Of a stretch of 64,000 nt of DNA, positions 33,779 to 47,290 are shown one piece after another. The DNA is from Micropterus salmoides (taxonomy: Eukaryota; Chordata; Actinopteri; Centrarchiformes; Centrarchidae): assembly GCF_014851395.1 (NCBI RefSeq), contig NW_024040041.1:8300041-8364040 (forward strand), given 5' to 3'. The translations under genes were made by a program, and so were the position numbers. Position 1 is the first letter of the stretch. Every line of letters starts with the position of its first letter. Under the pieces are notes generated by a model that was given only the letters and a program-made list of their open reading frames with translations, ran no database searches and had not been told where the DNA came from.

Positions 33779-36700
33779 ACCACATGCTTTACGTACATCA
33801 TGGTTTATTCGCTAAGTCTGTTTCCATTGCACAGTGTTGTATTTTGCGCTCATTGAAACAAGCGTTAAAATGTTTTTGCCATATTTTGACTTTTGTTTTT
33901 GCATTTCCAGCGTTCCCTCTGTTTTGTACGTAAACAGGCCTACTTTTTGTTCTGAACAATTTTTCCTGGCCCCAAACTTTAGTCAAGTTCCTCAAGACAC
34001 ATCAGTAATTATGAGTGACTAGATAAATAACACCTTCTCACTTTTAAATAATTTATTATTTGCTCACTGGCACTACAGCGATCGAGGTAGCTGAAAACGA
34101 GAGTCATCCCAACCACTGATGTGACACTGGCAGAACGGCGGGGTGAGTGAGCGAAGGCTGGACTGGGCCTTCTCTAAACAGGAAGCTGCCTCATTGTGCC
34201 TAGAAAAGAGAAGGATATCCTTGAGAAAAAACACAGATGAAGTCACTGGTAGGACTTGACACATAGAGGAGGGACCTGTGGGACTCCAGTGTGACGTGCA
34301 ACCAACACTTAGAGCACATAGTCAACAACCTACTCACTTCCACAATAGGCGTCATTGAAAGATTGTACCAAATGTATTTACAGCAGGAGGCGGGGGATCA
34401 TTTTATTAAGAGACTTTGCCTGAGGGTCTTAACTTTTGGTTTGAAATTCTAGCCTCTATAAATAGTTTTTTTCTTTGCCCATGCATCGGCACAATCATTC
34501 TTATTTTAGCTTCGACTTGCCACACCTGCTTGACTGGGATCAGTGTTTCGTCCCCTTTAAGTGATTTCCAGTTGGTGCCTGCCTGGTTGTAGATGAGAGG
34601 TGCTTCCCTGACTCATCCTCATGCTCTGCCTTTCCTCTGCTCCCCGGGGCCCACCCAAGTGACGACCAGGTTGAACCACCATGCCCTGTCTGTCAGCCAA
34701 GTGGCAGTTGGGCCCCCTGCAGTGACACCGTGACAAGCTCTCAGTGTGCCGCCTCTGATTAGTTAACACACAAAGACATGACAGCAGGACGCTCTGCTCT
34801 GTCTTTTTTTTTTTCCCACAGTGGGGATCTGCTCCGTCACTGCTTCTTTCCCTCAGGCCACAAGCAGACTTTTAGAACAGAGTGTCCAGTCTGGACCCAC
34901 CCAGTCGTCACCCTGCCTGGGGGGGTAGAGGGGGCTTCTGTATTCGGTATGTTCTGTCCGACACCCCTGGCTCTGGGTGATTTTTCCTGTGACGTTAATG
35001 CACTTGTAGAAAGGAAGTTAGTCAGTCCTGCTTTTGTCATGATAGCCCGCTTTAGATTTACTGCTGCTTGTGTTGTCTCCTTTCCTTGTCTGGCTGCTGT
35101 TTGTCAGTGACTGATGAGATGTTTCAGTAAATAATCCCAAAGTGACTGGCTGCTGTTTTCTTTTTCTTTTTGGGACAGGGGTGACATGCCATGTTGCTAC
35201 TTTAGATAAAGAAATTCTAAAAAAATGTGGCCCATTTAGGTTCAGTCCTCCCACTCAAAACACCTTTTTTTTAAAAGCCTTGCATTACACACTGCAACCT
35301 GTTGCATTTCTGTGCTCTAAGGTGTCACTGGCTGCCCATGTTATTCAAGCTCACACCTCAAAAGGAAATTCTCACCTCTTGCTAACAGTTCACACGCAAC
35401 TTCACCGTTTCATGTTATTTCACAAGGACAATAGAAAGCTTTCACACTTTTCTATTTCAAACCATCACTTGTTATTGTTTGTTACTTTGCTTTTTGGACT
35501 TTTGAATTTACAGTCAGGGCGCGCTTAAAGTCAGATACTTTCATACGCCGGCTGCTTTCTCTTTTTCACCAGGAAAGTCTTGAATGGAACATTTGGGATG
35601 AGGTGTTAACCGTAAATTAGTAGCCACAGAAGGGCATAGTCCGTTTTCATTTGGAAAGTGTGATGTTCTTCTGAAGAGTGAAGGGTAACTTGAGGTCAAG
35701 ATTGCATCTTTCTTTTTTTTTTGCTCTTTCTGTGTATTTGTGTGTTAGAGAGAGGGGATCCACGCTGGTTAGAGGAGAAAAAATACTACGACAGAGCCCA
35801 TTTTTTTAAAAAGAGGAAAACACAGGAACTCTAATGTAGTGTCCAGGCAGCACTGTTGTAGCTGCCAGAGATTTATGGGAATCCTAGAAATAGCCTGCCT
35901 TTGTCAAATTCCAGCTTTTCTGCCACACTGTCTCATGTGCAGCTGTGCTGGGCAGCGACCTTGCTTGTAGCTCCTAATAAGGGGAAATGGGAAGAACATA
36001 TGTAAATGTTAGATGTGTTTCTTTTCCATTGATCAGGCGAGCCATGTACCTGACTATCTCAGCTAGTCTCCAGCCTCCAGTTGCTCTGTCTGTTTGTTTG
36101 TAGTCCCTTCTTTTCTTATCCAGCAGGACTCAATGCCTCACAGTCAAAGTGTGCAAATTCAGATCAGGTTGACGGTTTTCCTTGCCTGTTTCTTCTGCTT
36201 ATCATTTAATTGTCTTTTCTCTATCATGCAAACAGATTAAAAATGGCCTCCAACTGTTGTAAAAAGTGACATTTACATACAGTACGCTTTATGTAGTGGG
36301 TCTGTGGAATGTGTCAATTCTTTCACCAGAACTAACGTCTTAATAGCCAGTTGCTCTGATCCAGGCCTCAAGTTTTACAAGGAAAACACACTTGAAGTTT
36401 TTCGTTTGTGTTGAAGCCAGACAGCCTTTACAGAGAACCTCTGCACAGTAAAATGCACTCATTTATTTCCCTGATTTAAACAAAATTGTTTCTTTTTAAA
36501 ATATGATCCCAAGTGGATATTTTTCGTAGGAGTAAGGATGCCGAAAAAGCTTTGTTGGTTGAACTTGCTAAAGTCAGTGGGGATTTTCTGTTACAAATAA
36601 ACACAGGAAGAGGCTGCCATTCGGGACCATTTTGATTAGACGTGCACTGAGCATATGTGAATGTCAGTTGTGTCTATATGCAAACACAAACATCCTCATT

Positions 36701-37122
36701 TCCTATGTAAACCTTTCACCAGTTCGCACTCTCAAGCTGGCAAGTTGCTCCGTTTGAGCTCAGGCTCCAGCAGTGCCGTTTCCATACAGCAGATAAATGA
36801 TTGTTTAGTCATTTTCTGCTTATTCATGATTCTGTCTCAACTCCCTTTACAGCTGTGTTTATTAATGGCATCGATGAACTCGAATCCCACAAGTTTTTCC
36901 GAGCTGTGTTTTAGGTTGACATCCAAGTTTTTTTGGCCAGCAAAGAGAGAAAATTGTCAATCTTGTAGTTAGTGTCAAAAGAAGTCAATATTGTTGACAC
37001 CAAGTGTTCTACCTCATTTGTAATAAAGCCACTGGTTCTACCATTTGAATTTTCACATAATTGCTTTAATCACATTCACTGGCTTGTCTTTGTATTTCGT
37101 TTAGTTTGTGGTAACTTTTTGT

Positions 37123-37158
37123 AAGGCCCTCAGGAGGTTTAAGGCCCTCAGGAGGTTT
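37123..37158 (+). repeat. Perfect 18-bp tandem duplication
   Basis: AAGGCCCTCAGGAGGTTT occurs twice head to tail with no mismatch in non-coding DNA. Confidence 0.95.
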
Positions 37159-37262
37159 TCTTTTTTCAAATTACTTTTTCCACTATTTGGAAAATATGAG
37201 CAAATCGACACCACACCTGAGATTTGTGCGTCAAAGGAATAGAAATTATATATTTGGAAAAA

Positions 37263-37593
37263 GTTCTTATCCAGCGAGAGTTAGATGAGAGGATTGATAC
37301 TCTCATGTCTGAACACTATATACGAAGCTACAGCCAGCAGCTGGTTAGCTTAGCTTGGCACAAAGACTGGAAATAGGGAAAGCGGCTAGCCTGGCTCTGT
37401 CCAAAGGTAATCAAACCACCAAATTTTAAACCGCTTAATTAATACGTATTTCTTTATCTAATCGAAGAAAAAACTAGCTGTAGCTTCATAGTTGGCGTAC
37501 ATACATAAAAATGGTATCAATCGTCTCATCTTACTCTTGCCAAGAAAGTAAATACAGTAAGCATATTTCCTAAAATCAAACTATTCCTTTAAA
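37263..37593 (+). mobile_element. MITE-like repeat, plus orientation
   Basis: Contains GAGAGTTAGATGAGAGGATT, GGTTAGCTTAGCTTGGCACA, AGACTGGAAATAGGG and GTCCAAAGGTAATCAAA, and ends CAAACTATTCCTTTAAAG, the family terminus. The most complete copy in the window of the family also present in ldlr intron 13 and 3'UTR, 45.0 kb and 50.8 kb. Confidence 0.65.
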
Positions 37594-39241
37594 GTCACCT
37601 CTTCTTATGTTTATGTCTCTGTTTTGCCAGGCATATCCTAGAATAAATAAGCTCAAAAAACAAACTTTAAAGCAATATTTAGCAGATCACATTGTATCTG
37701 TAAAGACAGCTATGGCCCTGTTTTCTTCTACAAACCATGGAGGCTTTGTGTCATTTAACAGCTTGATTTTTCAGACTTTTTCTTCTCTCTGTCTCCTCAT
37801 TCCCACATTTTAACATTTAACCTTCCACCCTTTACTCTCTCCCTGTCCCACATTCGCTGATAAACCCTCAAAAGGCACCAGGTCAACGTTGATAAAGAAG
37901 CATTCTTTCCTAATAGGGGTGTGCGTGTATGTTCTCCAGTTTTGGTGATTTTAGTGTTTTAGGGATCACATGATCCTTCAAAACCTAACTGGGTAAAGTC
38001 AAAAATGCCTGACGGTCAGTCTGAAAACTTTTCCTTATTCCTAAAAGGTTGACATTTGAGAGGTTTCCACTGCGACAATATCCTCCACAGAGACTGTCAT
38101 TTACAATTCATTGGCTGCTATGCAGTGGTCACTGACAGGCTAGCTCATGCTTCAGTACATATGTATTTCTTTCCACATTAGCTGGTCGGGGGTGAGATGT
38201 GAATGGGCAGTTTTATAAAGGCTTGTTTTGTTCATACAGCAGCGGTTTGGGATGAGTTCATCTTGGAGGACAGATCGGAAGAATGAGCAAGAGAGCGTTC
38301 CCACAGCGGGGAAAGGGGAGAAAAGGGTGGGCGGGGGAAGGTTGTGTGTCGGGCTGCATGGTGGGGGTGAGTCATGAGAATTAGTAACTGGCCTCTGTGA
38401 GATTTATTCAAACTCCTTCAATGACTGACGTGCCAACAGCCCACCAGCACTCTCTGTCGGGGGTCAGATTCTCGGAAGAGCTCCATTCACTTCCACACAG
38501 AGGGAGCGTGGGCATTCAGTGCAGGGGAATAAAAGTCATAAACAGCTCCTTTTGTGGGATGACGATTTTTGGAAAATTCAGTATCCTGCTGTGGGACTGA
38601 TACTTGGTCTGGGTTTCAGGTGCTTTGTGATACACGTTATAAAAGATCAACAATTGGGTTCATTGTGCTTAAGGTGTCTTCTACTCCTCTGTAGTGAGTT
38701 GTGTTGTTTATTAGAACACCAAAACCACATTGGCTGGGCTTTATACGCTGCTTTTCCCAGGACAAAGTAATGAATTACTTTCACCAGGGTGTTTGTCAGT
38801 AAATAACAGCCTGCATAGCTGTACATAAAGGAAACCAGGCGGCAAACAGGTAGGGCCAGATTAGTAATACAATAGCCAATCTAATATGTATTCAGGAAAT
38901 GTCACAGATATCATCCAGACGGATGGATTATAAATGCAGTTTATCACTGCCATAGCAAATGAGGTAAAAATTATTTTAGTGTACTTAGCATGGTGGTTAA
39001 AAATACCCTGTTACAACACGCCATTGTCCGACTTCAATAGCTGTACCTTTCAGCATACACTCCCACTGGCCACACACACATTTCTATTGACTAAACGATT
39101 GTATAAGCATTTCACCTCCAATGAAAATAAGGCTGTAAATTTCACAGGCCAGACTCAGGAGGCTGACTTCCTATCAGGAAAACCACGACCATATTGGGTA
39201 GATTAGACTTAATTGTATACGCACATTCTTTTTCTCTAACA

Positions 39242-39420
39242 CAGTGGTACTCTACCTTTTGGCTTGTGACCCCTTAAAACAACACTTTGTCTATTAGTTT
39301 GTTATATTTATTTGTCAAAAAAACAATAATCTCACACAAGAAGAAATGCATTGTACTGGATTCAGCTACTAGCTAATTTCATCTACCTTTCCATTTGCGA
39401 CCACTTATTACAGGTGCTGC
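39242..39420. mobile_element. hAT-like terminal fragment
   Basis: Starts CAGTGGTACTCTACCTTTTG then GCTTGTGACCCCTTAAAA, resembling the CAGTGGTTCTCAACC terminus of Charlie-type hAT elements. No right terminus found. Confidence 0.4.
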
Positions 39421-39547
39421 CCTGTTTAGTCTGTTGTAGCGCAGAAACACTTCTTAAGATGTTGCTTATGAAGATTAAATAAAACCTAAGAAGCCTAAGT
39501 TGGCCTTTCACTGAACAACCTCTCCTGAACGGTGATTGTCTAGTCAT

Positions 39548-39640
39548 AGAATCACAATCTGATTTATTGCCAAGTTGTTTTTACACATAACAAGGAATTT
39601 ATTTTGGCGAGTAGGTGTGCAACAACAATAAACATGAAAA
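39548..39640 (+). repeat. Interspersed repeat fragment, same type as 27018-27090
   Basis: AGAATCACAATCTGATTTAT then TGCCAAGT, ACACATAACAAGGAATTT. Matches the 27-kb fragment in order and spacing of motifs. Confidence 0.5.
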
Positions 39641-39672
39641 AAACTTATATAAATATAAAGATATCTAACTCT

Positions 39673-39925
39673 CCAGCTATAGCTTACCGAGCGGGTTGGC
39701 CATTAATCGGAAGGTCGGTGGTTCAATCCCTGGCTCCCCCTGGCGTGTCGAAGTGTCCTTGGGCAAGATACTGAATTGCCCCTGGCGCTGTTCCGCCAGC
39801 GTAAGAATGAGTGTGAATGTTAGTTTCCGTTTGAGCACTTAGGCTCAGTGTGTGACTGGTGAATGTAGTGTAAAAGTGCTTTGAGTGGTCGAAAATATAT
39901 ACAAGTACGGAGCATTTGCATCAAC
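39673..39925 (+). mobile_element. tRNA-derived SINE
   Basis: Has RNA polymerase III promoter boxes at tRNA spacing: A-box-like TAGCTTACCG (39680-39689) and B-box GTTCAATCC (39721-39729). They are followed by a conserved body (GTCGAAGTGTCCTTGGGCAA) and a 3' part with TGCTTTGAGTGGTC. I recognise this as an abundant teleost SINE type. It is not a functional tRNA, because the cloverleaf does not close. Confidence 0.75.
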
Positions 39926-42900
39926 TGTGCACATATTGGTGTTTTTCAACCTTAGTCAACTGGCTGTTGACATTAGCCAGAAATGTTCAGTTCAGTCCTC
40001 ATCCTCAAAGCAAATTCTTTTGCTAAAAGTGAAAAAATACTGTATGAAATATTTAAACATATAGATATAGATATAAGTATGTAAATTAAACAGCCACACA
40101 GGGTTCTTTATTTGTGATATTCACATGTAATGGTGAAGCAGGCTCCCTCAAACAATTCTCATACAAAATGCATAAAAAGAAAATCACAAAAGTAAAAGAA
40201 GATAAGACAAAATGTTAACGCGGGATTTTTTTTTATGTAGATGATGTAATGTAAAAAAATATAATGATGTATTTAAATATATATGCAGAATGAGAAGTGG
40301 TAATGGGCAGGTATGAGCAGGATGTAGACAGGTGATGCACATAAATATATAAATATTAGCTTAATTAGCTAGCAAGCTACAGCTGATTAAATCAGGCAGT
40401 GACTGCTGTAATTTCAGTGATTAAATTGATTAGAAATAAGAAGCCTGTTTTTGTCTACTTCTGAAATCAAGGACCCACTGTTTGTAAAATGACGTTTATT
40501 TATGACTGATAATTCTGTTATCTTATGTTATCTGTTATCATGCTTCTGTTATCACTGTTATTGTAAACTGCATTGCAGTGTGTGAACACAACGTTTGCCA
40601 GGTGAAGCAACACCAACTATGGACTACTTCTACTAATTATTCTGCATTTTGGGATTACTCAGAGCTCTAAACCATATAAATAAACACAGATACTTATAAT
40701 TATAATAATATCCCTGTTAATTGCATTAAATTATATATGTTTACATGGCGATGTTTGCCTAATGCTGTGGTGAAAGGCATTTATTATATATGATGGGAAT
40801 ATTATGAGCCTCTTTACACATCTCTTCTATGTCAGCACAGACAGATAAAAACAACATTAGTATTGCAACATGATCATTTTTGTAGTAATAGAGAAAATAT
40901 GGAAAGTTGTTTTTTCAAAAAGGCCGTCCAAGAAGACATTCTGTAATGTAACAAGAGTGAAAAAACTGTAGTGGTGCGAATTTATACAGACAACATAAAG
41001 TCCAGTTTCCTCCCCTGGTTCGTACCTCTGCTTATATTTTATGAAGTAAATAAAATCTATACATTGTTTCATAGTTGTTCAAAAAAAAAGCTGAGCAGAA
41101 ACCCTTCATTACAAGTGCGCTCTGTGAGTGCGGTGTGGGCCCATGCAGGGGAAACCAGCAGGCTGTTTGGCTCACCCAGACCATCACAGAGGCCAGGCTC
41201 GGTCTGTTTCACTGATCCTGTACTTAGCTGAAACCAAAAGTATTGTTAGTCCCTCTCTGGTTTCATGTCTGTCTGTCATAAAAACAAGAAAGAGAAAGAA
41301 CTCTCGTCTGTTGGTCGGCACTTTGGATGGATTTAAAATTTCTATGTGTTTCAACGCTTCACTTTGAAAGGGTGTTTCCTCACGCTAATCACTGTAATAA
41401 GGAAAAATTAAGGATGATTTTTTAATTACTGGTTTGTAGTCTGGACTCTTTCCCTCTGGTTGCAGGGTTTTGGGTCAGGGATAATTTTTAGCTGTGTTTG
41501 TTTTGTTGCACTGATTCTCCCCTTCCTATGTCATTTCCTGTAGCTGGAGGGATAAATTTGTGTGAAAGTATTACAGCGATACAATAACCTGGTGCACACA
41601 GCCAGCAGAACAGGTCATTTATCTTTGGCACCCACAGCGCTGATAAACCCGTTGCTACAGGAAGTGAATTGCTCAACGTTTTGTAGGTTCTTGTGTTTTT
41701 ATTGGCTGACATATGTCCAACCTCTGGAACCTATTAAAACCAGACTAGCCTGCATGGTGTGCACACTCACACCTACACTTACACATACAATTTTAAAGTG
41801 TGCATGCTCACACAGTCACACATACTGTATACACGTACTGAAACACGCCGTGGATCATAAGGCGTACATCACCCACACAAAAAAGCTGATCTCACAATCA
41901 ATGCCTACCAATATGTAAAAAAGGAAAACACCGTTTTGCTCATGGTATAAATGACTCAGATTGCAGGCTGTGTGAACTTAAAACATATTTAACTGCAATT
42001 TAATACTGATGCCTCCATATGACCTACATAAGCAAAAAAGACAATTACTGTTTCCGAGCAATCATATTACATCATTGTCGTTACAGTTATTAATCTTACA
42101 TTAATAGATACACTACCTAGCTATGCATTCTGCAAATGGCTGTTTGAAAAAAAGTATTAAAAATAAGTTGCATCTTTCTTTCACCCACTTCCAAAACAAA
42201 TTCCCAAACTAGCCAGATTAAGACCTTTACCACACAAAGTGATAGAAACACTACTGCCTTTGTCCACAGTGGCCGCCAAAATCAGCACAAAATGAAAGAT
42301 CATAGTAGTTGCTTTAATCATGCACATTTAACAGTATTTTTCTCAGTGAAAGTCTGTGGTGGGGGAAAAGGAAAGTAGACACTAACACATTGTTTTTTTT
42401 TCTCCATGGGATGCCAGATTTAAGTGGCACCGTGAAATTAAAGTACATGTCTTTGGGAAATATTTTGCTATAGAAGCTCACAAAGGTATAACTGGTGAAC
42501 ATTGGTGAAATTTTATGATAAAAGTCAAATCAAATCAAACAACTGTAGCTGGTTACCTAGCCGCTAACATGCTAGCTTGCCGGGAACGCTAATGATTCAC
42601 AGCTCTCTGAGCTTCTCTCTATTTTTCTGTTGATGGCTTTTACTCCTCGCTGGCATTTTTTCTACATCATTTCATTCAATACAGAGTTACTAAAGAGGGG
42701 GAAAAGCTCTTCAGTTGGTTAGCTTAGCTTGGACACTAACGGTAGCCTACAAGTTTACGCATTTTACTGAAAAGACTATTTGAACCATTGACTGTCTGAA
42801 GACCATTGCTCTTTTGTGGAGCAGTATATATGCCAAATATGGGACATTCAATAAAATTGAATGTGCAACACAATAATAATAAGATACAAAAACGTCTCCA

Positions 42901-44528
42901 TTTTGGACTCTGGCTCTCCGTTCCTTCAAAGGTCAGTGCTGGAAGTTCACCAAAGTTGACCTTGACCCCAAAAAATTTATTTAATTTGGCCCAGAGAGTA
43001 AATTCACTAATTGTGGTGATTCCATTGGAATTAATTGATATCACCTTGAAATTTCACTCTTTTAAAAGTTGCTGTGAGCAGACTTTTTATCCTATAAACT
43101 GGCAAATTTTTTAAAAATTGAAACAAAATGACTTTAAGTAGGATATGATATCAGAAGTGCTTTTTGTATGATTTGTGAGTACACATTATCATCAAACTGA
43201 CTGTTGGCCTGTCAGTCTCTGATGATGTATTGTTTCAAGCTGTAGGCATAAAATAGAAACAGAAACAGTTGTGGCACCCCAGTTGCTGTGAAAAGCCGCA
43301 TGTTCTGTGACTCTGGGCAGTGTAACGGTGACAGGGCACAGCACATGGTGACCAGGGGACCCCAGCACCCTGCTGCCTTGAGTACTGGCTGTGTTACTGT
43401 GGGCTGTGAAGTTATGCGAGGTATTCCACTGTAAAACTTAACCGGAGACAAGGAGTATATTCTTTCCAGCCTAATGTCGGACCCTTGGGGCTGAGTAACA
43501 GCCTTGCATGAGAATGCTTACAGCTATGCACCTCTCTGTTCCCAGAGAGCTGAAACTCTCCAAAAACCTACCTCATCTGGACACTTTTTTGTTAACATTC
43601 CTTGGAAATTGATGTCTTTGTGAATAGTCTCATCCTACCATACTGTTTATTATGATGAGCTGTCTAAAGTGAATGGTGAGCTGTGTCATTGCTGGAGAAG
43701 GTAATTTATTTGAACACATGGTTGCTGTTACTTTCGTGATTAGCCTTTTGGATTCCACATTCTTTAGTCTGATCTTCTTTGGAAAAAGCTCCAGTGTCTT
43801 CGTCTTGTTTCAATTCTAGCCAATTATCCCCTGATCCCTTTCCCACTGTCCTTGCTGTGAGTCACATGTTTGTGCATGATTCTCTCACCGGTTTTGGGCA
43901 GATGCCGCCCTTAATCACTATAAACAGATCATTGCCGTTTTCAAGTTGAATGAGGTTTAAAGATCAGGTTTTGTTTAAATATGAGGTTTTGTTGGAAAGC
44001 GGATGAGGGAGATGATTGAGGAGAGCAGGAACGATGGGGAGATGGGTTTTAGTTCTGTTTGGATTCAAGTGGTTTTAATGAGATGATCCTGCATCCAGCC
44101 AGTTCAGTCAGTCAAAGTCGCCGCTGCCATTTGTGTGTTGTTAGGATTTAAGTATTCTGGCCGACAACAGAAAGCGTCTGGGCGGCACATGTAGCTTCTC
44201 CCAGAGAAAACTAGCCCACTCTGTTGAGTCACGGATCTTGTCTTTGGAGTACGTAGGTCATTGGTCACGATTCTCCCAAGACTGTGTCCCACACGCACGT
44301 TTTGTTTCCCAGTGAGCAGTTCCTCTTAGTTCTCTACAAATATTTGACCCACTTACTTTGCATGCTCTGAGGACTGAATATCTCTGTGACATCACTTGGT
44401 ATCTGTGGTAGGAAATGAGCGGCTTTGTATTTAATGTTCTGCACTGTGGCTTGTCAAAGGAGTCATTAAATCCATAAATCAGTGTGACGGAGTGACTGAA
44501 GATACAGTAGTCAAGATGTCCACATCCA

Positions 44529-44556
44529 CATCCACAAGAAGCTTCTCTTGTGGATG
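44529..44556. repeat. Perfect 11-bp-arm hairpin
   Basis: CATCCACAAGA and TCTTGTGGATG are exact inverted arms around a 6-base loop AGCTTC. It lies about 35 bp left of a MITE-like element. Confidence 0.85.
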
Positions 44557-44590
44557 TCAGGCCAGTCTTGAACGTATTTGTAGAAGCTCA

Positions 44591-45022
44591 AGATGCATTC
44601 CATTTACCTCGGAAGTCGGAGGTTGGAGCTGGGAATGACACACCCAAGTTGACGGCGTTCCAGCTAACAAGTCAGAAAACCTAGCTTGGCCAGCGGTTTG
44701 TTTACAACTAGCCAGGTTAGCTAGTGGTTGATTAAAAAAACGCATTGTGCAGTATTTACTCACGTCCACAGACAGCTGTTGGATAGCACTATGTGTACAA
44801 ACATTTATATGAGTCACAAGTACACAGAATTGTTAATAAACAGTATAAACTACAGCTTTCACTAACTGTTGATACCCCGACAGCCATCTTGGATCACGAA
44901 GTCGGGGTAGTGCGATTCTCCCGACTTCCAAAGTCGGGATTCCGACTTAAGGGGGCGTTCCCTTTGAAATTTTGACCTTTGAACTCGGCAATTCCGACTT
45001 CCCATGTCAACTGGAACGCACC
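44591..45022. mobile_element. MITE-like element with imperfect terminal inverted repeats
   Basis: The left end (ATGCATTCCATTTACCTCGG then AAGTCGGAG) corresponds to the reverse complement of the right end (GGTGCGTTCCAGTTGACATG then GGAAGTCGGAATT). Several AAGTCGG/CCGACTT words inside add dyad symmetry. No clear target duplication and no coding frame. Confidence 0.6.
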
Positions 45023-45039
45023 AATATTACCCATTGGCT

Positions 45040-45190
45040 TATTCGCTTTCTTGCTGAGAGTAAGATCAGAAGATTGATACCAACCTCATGTCTGTATGGT
45101 AAATATGAAGAAAGAAACTGGCTACTTTAGCACAAACACTGGAAATAAGGGGAAACAGCTTGCCTGGCCAAAAGTAAGTCCACCTGCCAG
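45040..45190 (+). repeat. MITE fragment (ldlr-3'UTR family)
   Basis: CGCTTTCTTGCTGAGAGTAA, AGAAGATTGATACCA and CACTGGAAATAAGGGGAAAC match the family core, directly abutting the preceding element. Homology may continue to about 45360. Confidence 0.55.
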
Positions 45191-45956
45191 GCTCCTTTTG
45201 TTAATGTAATGTAATATTTCATTTGTTTAATGTGTACAAAAAATTAGGTGTAAAGAAACAAGTTTTGGTTTATCAACAGGTGATATGCTGGAGTCTAGCA
45301 GTCACAGTGGTGCTACTGTCACTGGCAGAGACCCCAGGAAGGTACTGTGTCTAGAAATAGCCCAGCACATTACCGCCCTTAAAACCAAAAGATGTAGTCT
45401 TTGTACAGCTAAAGCTATCTGTTTAACCCTTTTTCTACACTTTATGCTAAGCAAAACAAACTGTCTGCTGGCAGTAGCTTCATATTTACCTGACATATGT
45501 AAGAGTTGTATCATCTAATGTTCTGCAAAAAAGCAAATAAGTGAAGTCTGAAGGCAACGACATTTAAGCCAAGATCAAACATTGTGGATGTATGTATCAT
45601 GTGACTGCATTGCCTTTTTATTGCTTCAAATTTAATGATTTTTCAGTTCAGAAGCCAGTGACAACCTATGGACAGGTGTGTTCATTCTATCAGATTTAAG
45701 AAGTTGTCATAGGTAGATAATGTTTGTGTCTCAACAAATCCATGGCCATGCTGAAACACAATCAGCGAAGCAAATGTTGTTGTATGGGGTGAGGCTGATA
45801 GTTTACATTTTTACTCATGCTAGTCACCAATGGCTATGTAGTGTCACAAAGAAGTTCATACCTAATAACTTTTGGATGGATTTCCATGACATTTGGTACA
45901 TTCATGTTACTCTCAGGATGAATTGCAATAACTTCCCCATATCCCCTGGTGATCCC

Positions 45957-46250
45957 TTAAAGAGGTGGTATTATGCTCATTTTCAGGTTCAAAATATTAA
46001 TTAGGGGTTGTACCAGAATAGGATTATATGGTTTAATTTTCAAAAAACACCATATTTTCCCTCATACTACACATTGCTGCAGTTCTTCTTTTCACCTTGT
46101 GTGTTGTACACTCTTGAGCTACAGAGTGATGCATCTTCCTTGTACAAAATCTTTGTTGGGAGTTGCCCATGCGCAGTTCCCAGGTAAGGACTACTAGCAA
46201 ATCAGAAGCAGAGAAGGGCAGGTCGTAAGAAACAAGGTAGTGTGATCCAA
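45957..46250 (+). mobile_element. Left part of a dispersed fish repeat
   Basis: Begins TTAAAGAGGTGGTATTATGC and continues with TCATTTTCAGG and CACATTGCTGCAGTTCTTC, a block I know from many teleost loci. The matching right terminus was not found. Confidence 0.45.
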
Positions 46251-47239
46251 ATCAAAGCCACTTCAGACTGAGACGTAACCTAACAGATGGTGTAAGTTAC
46301 TCACAAGTCCAAAACCACACAACATCATTGTTCCACATCTTACCATAAACCACTACAAAAATCACCATATTTCAATACATAAAAATTGGCCAAACAACTT
46401 GAACGTTTGCTCAGTAGCTTTCACATTGGGTGTAATTTTAATATTAAAAGTATAACTTTAGCTGTGTTAGCCAACATTTATAACAACTCCGCACTGAACA
46501 GTCTGTGAAGTTACATTGCTGTGTTTATTTTAAATATAATTCACAACCAATAAAGCATACATACAGGTTGTGATTGTGAGCCCAAACAGAGTTGGAGTTG
46601 CATCGTCTTTTAGGACTAAACGTTGAACTGTTGCCGGTGTTCTGACGATCTATGCTGCCTTGCTGAAAAATGCTACCATGGCGCAAATCGATAGACTCGA
46701 CTCTACTCGGCCCTGCTCTGTTCTCCTCTGGCGAGGGATGCTGCGAGGAAGCAGTGAATCTTCTGGTCTCAGACCTGCAAAACATTTTTGTGAGGTTTGC
46801 ACGTTGTGGGTATTTTCTCAGGAAACTGTGGCAGAGAGAATCTGAGGTAGGCCAGGTTCTGTTAAGTGGTTTTTACACTTTACTTCTCTGTGCATTTATG
46901 TAAATGGAAGGAAACACAACCACAGGTTTGCCAGTTTCTAAAGAAAAAGTGTCTCCTTCTCGTGTTACTTATTTTATCACATTTTGAATCCACTTATGAA
47001 ACTTCTTTGAAACGTTTCTCTTTTTTTTCAGACATACCTCGGACACACATGTTCATTAATATGTGGGTTATCCATTTCATTCCCTACTTATAATAAACTT
47101 CTCATTTGTTCCTTTATCATCTATTCCTTCACCATCAGACACAATTAGTCAGCTCCACAAATGAGATATGGGTCTCATAGAGAAGGAAAGAAAACCATCA
47201 GCAAAAGCATCTGACTCACTCCAAGTTTAATGACTGCCC

Positions 47240-47249
<10 letters not shown>

Positions 47250-47285
<36 letters not shown>
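47250..47285 (+). repeat. (CA)18 microsatellite
   Basis: Eighteen CA units preceded by a CT run and followed by interrupted CA repeats. Confidence 0.95.

Positions 47286-47290
<5 letters not shown>

Noticed and set aside
34778..35110. 110-codon frame preceded by a pyrimidine tract and CAG, like an internal exon
   Set aside because: No protein resemblance and no matching donor or neighbouring exons. The acceptor-like sequence alone is weak evidence.
39680..39730. Possible tRNA gene (A and B boxes)
   Set aside because: The acceptor stem and anticodon arm do not form, and the downstream body identifies it as a SINE.
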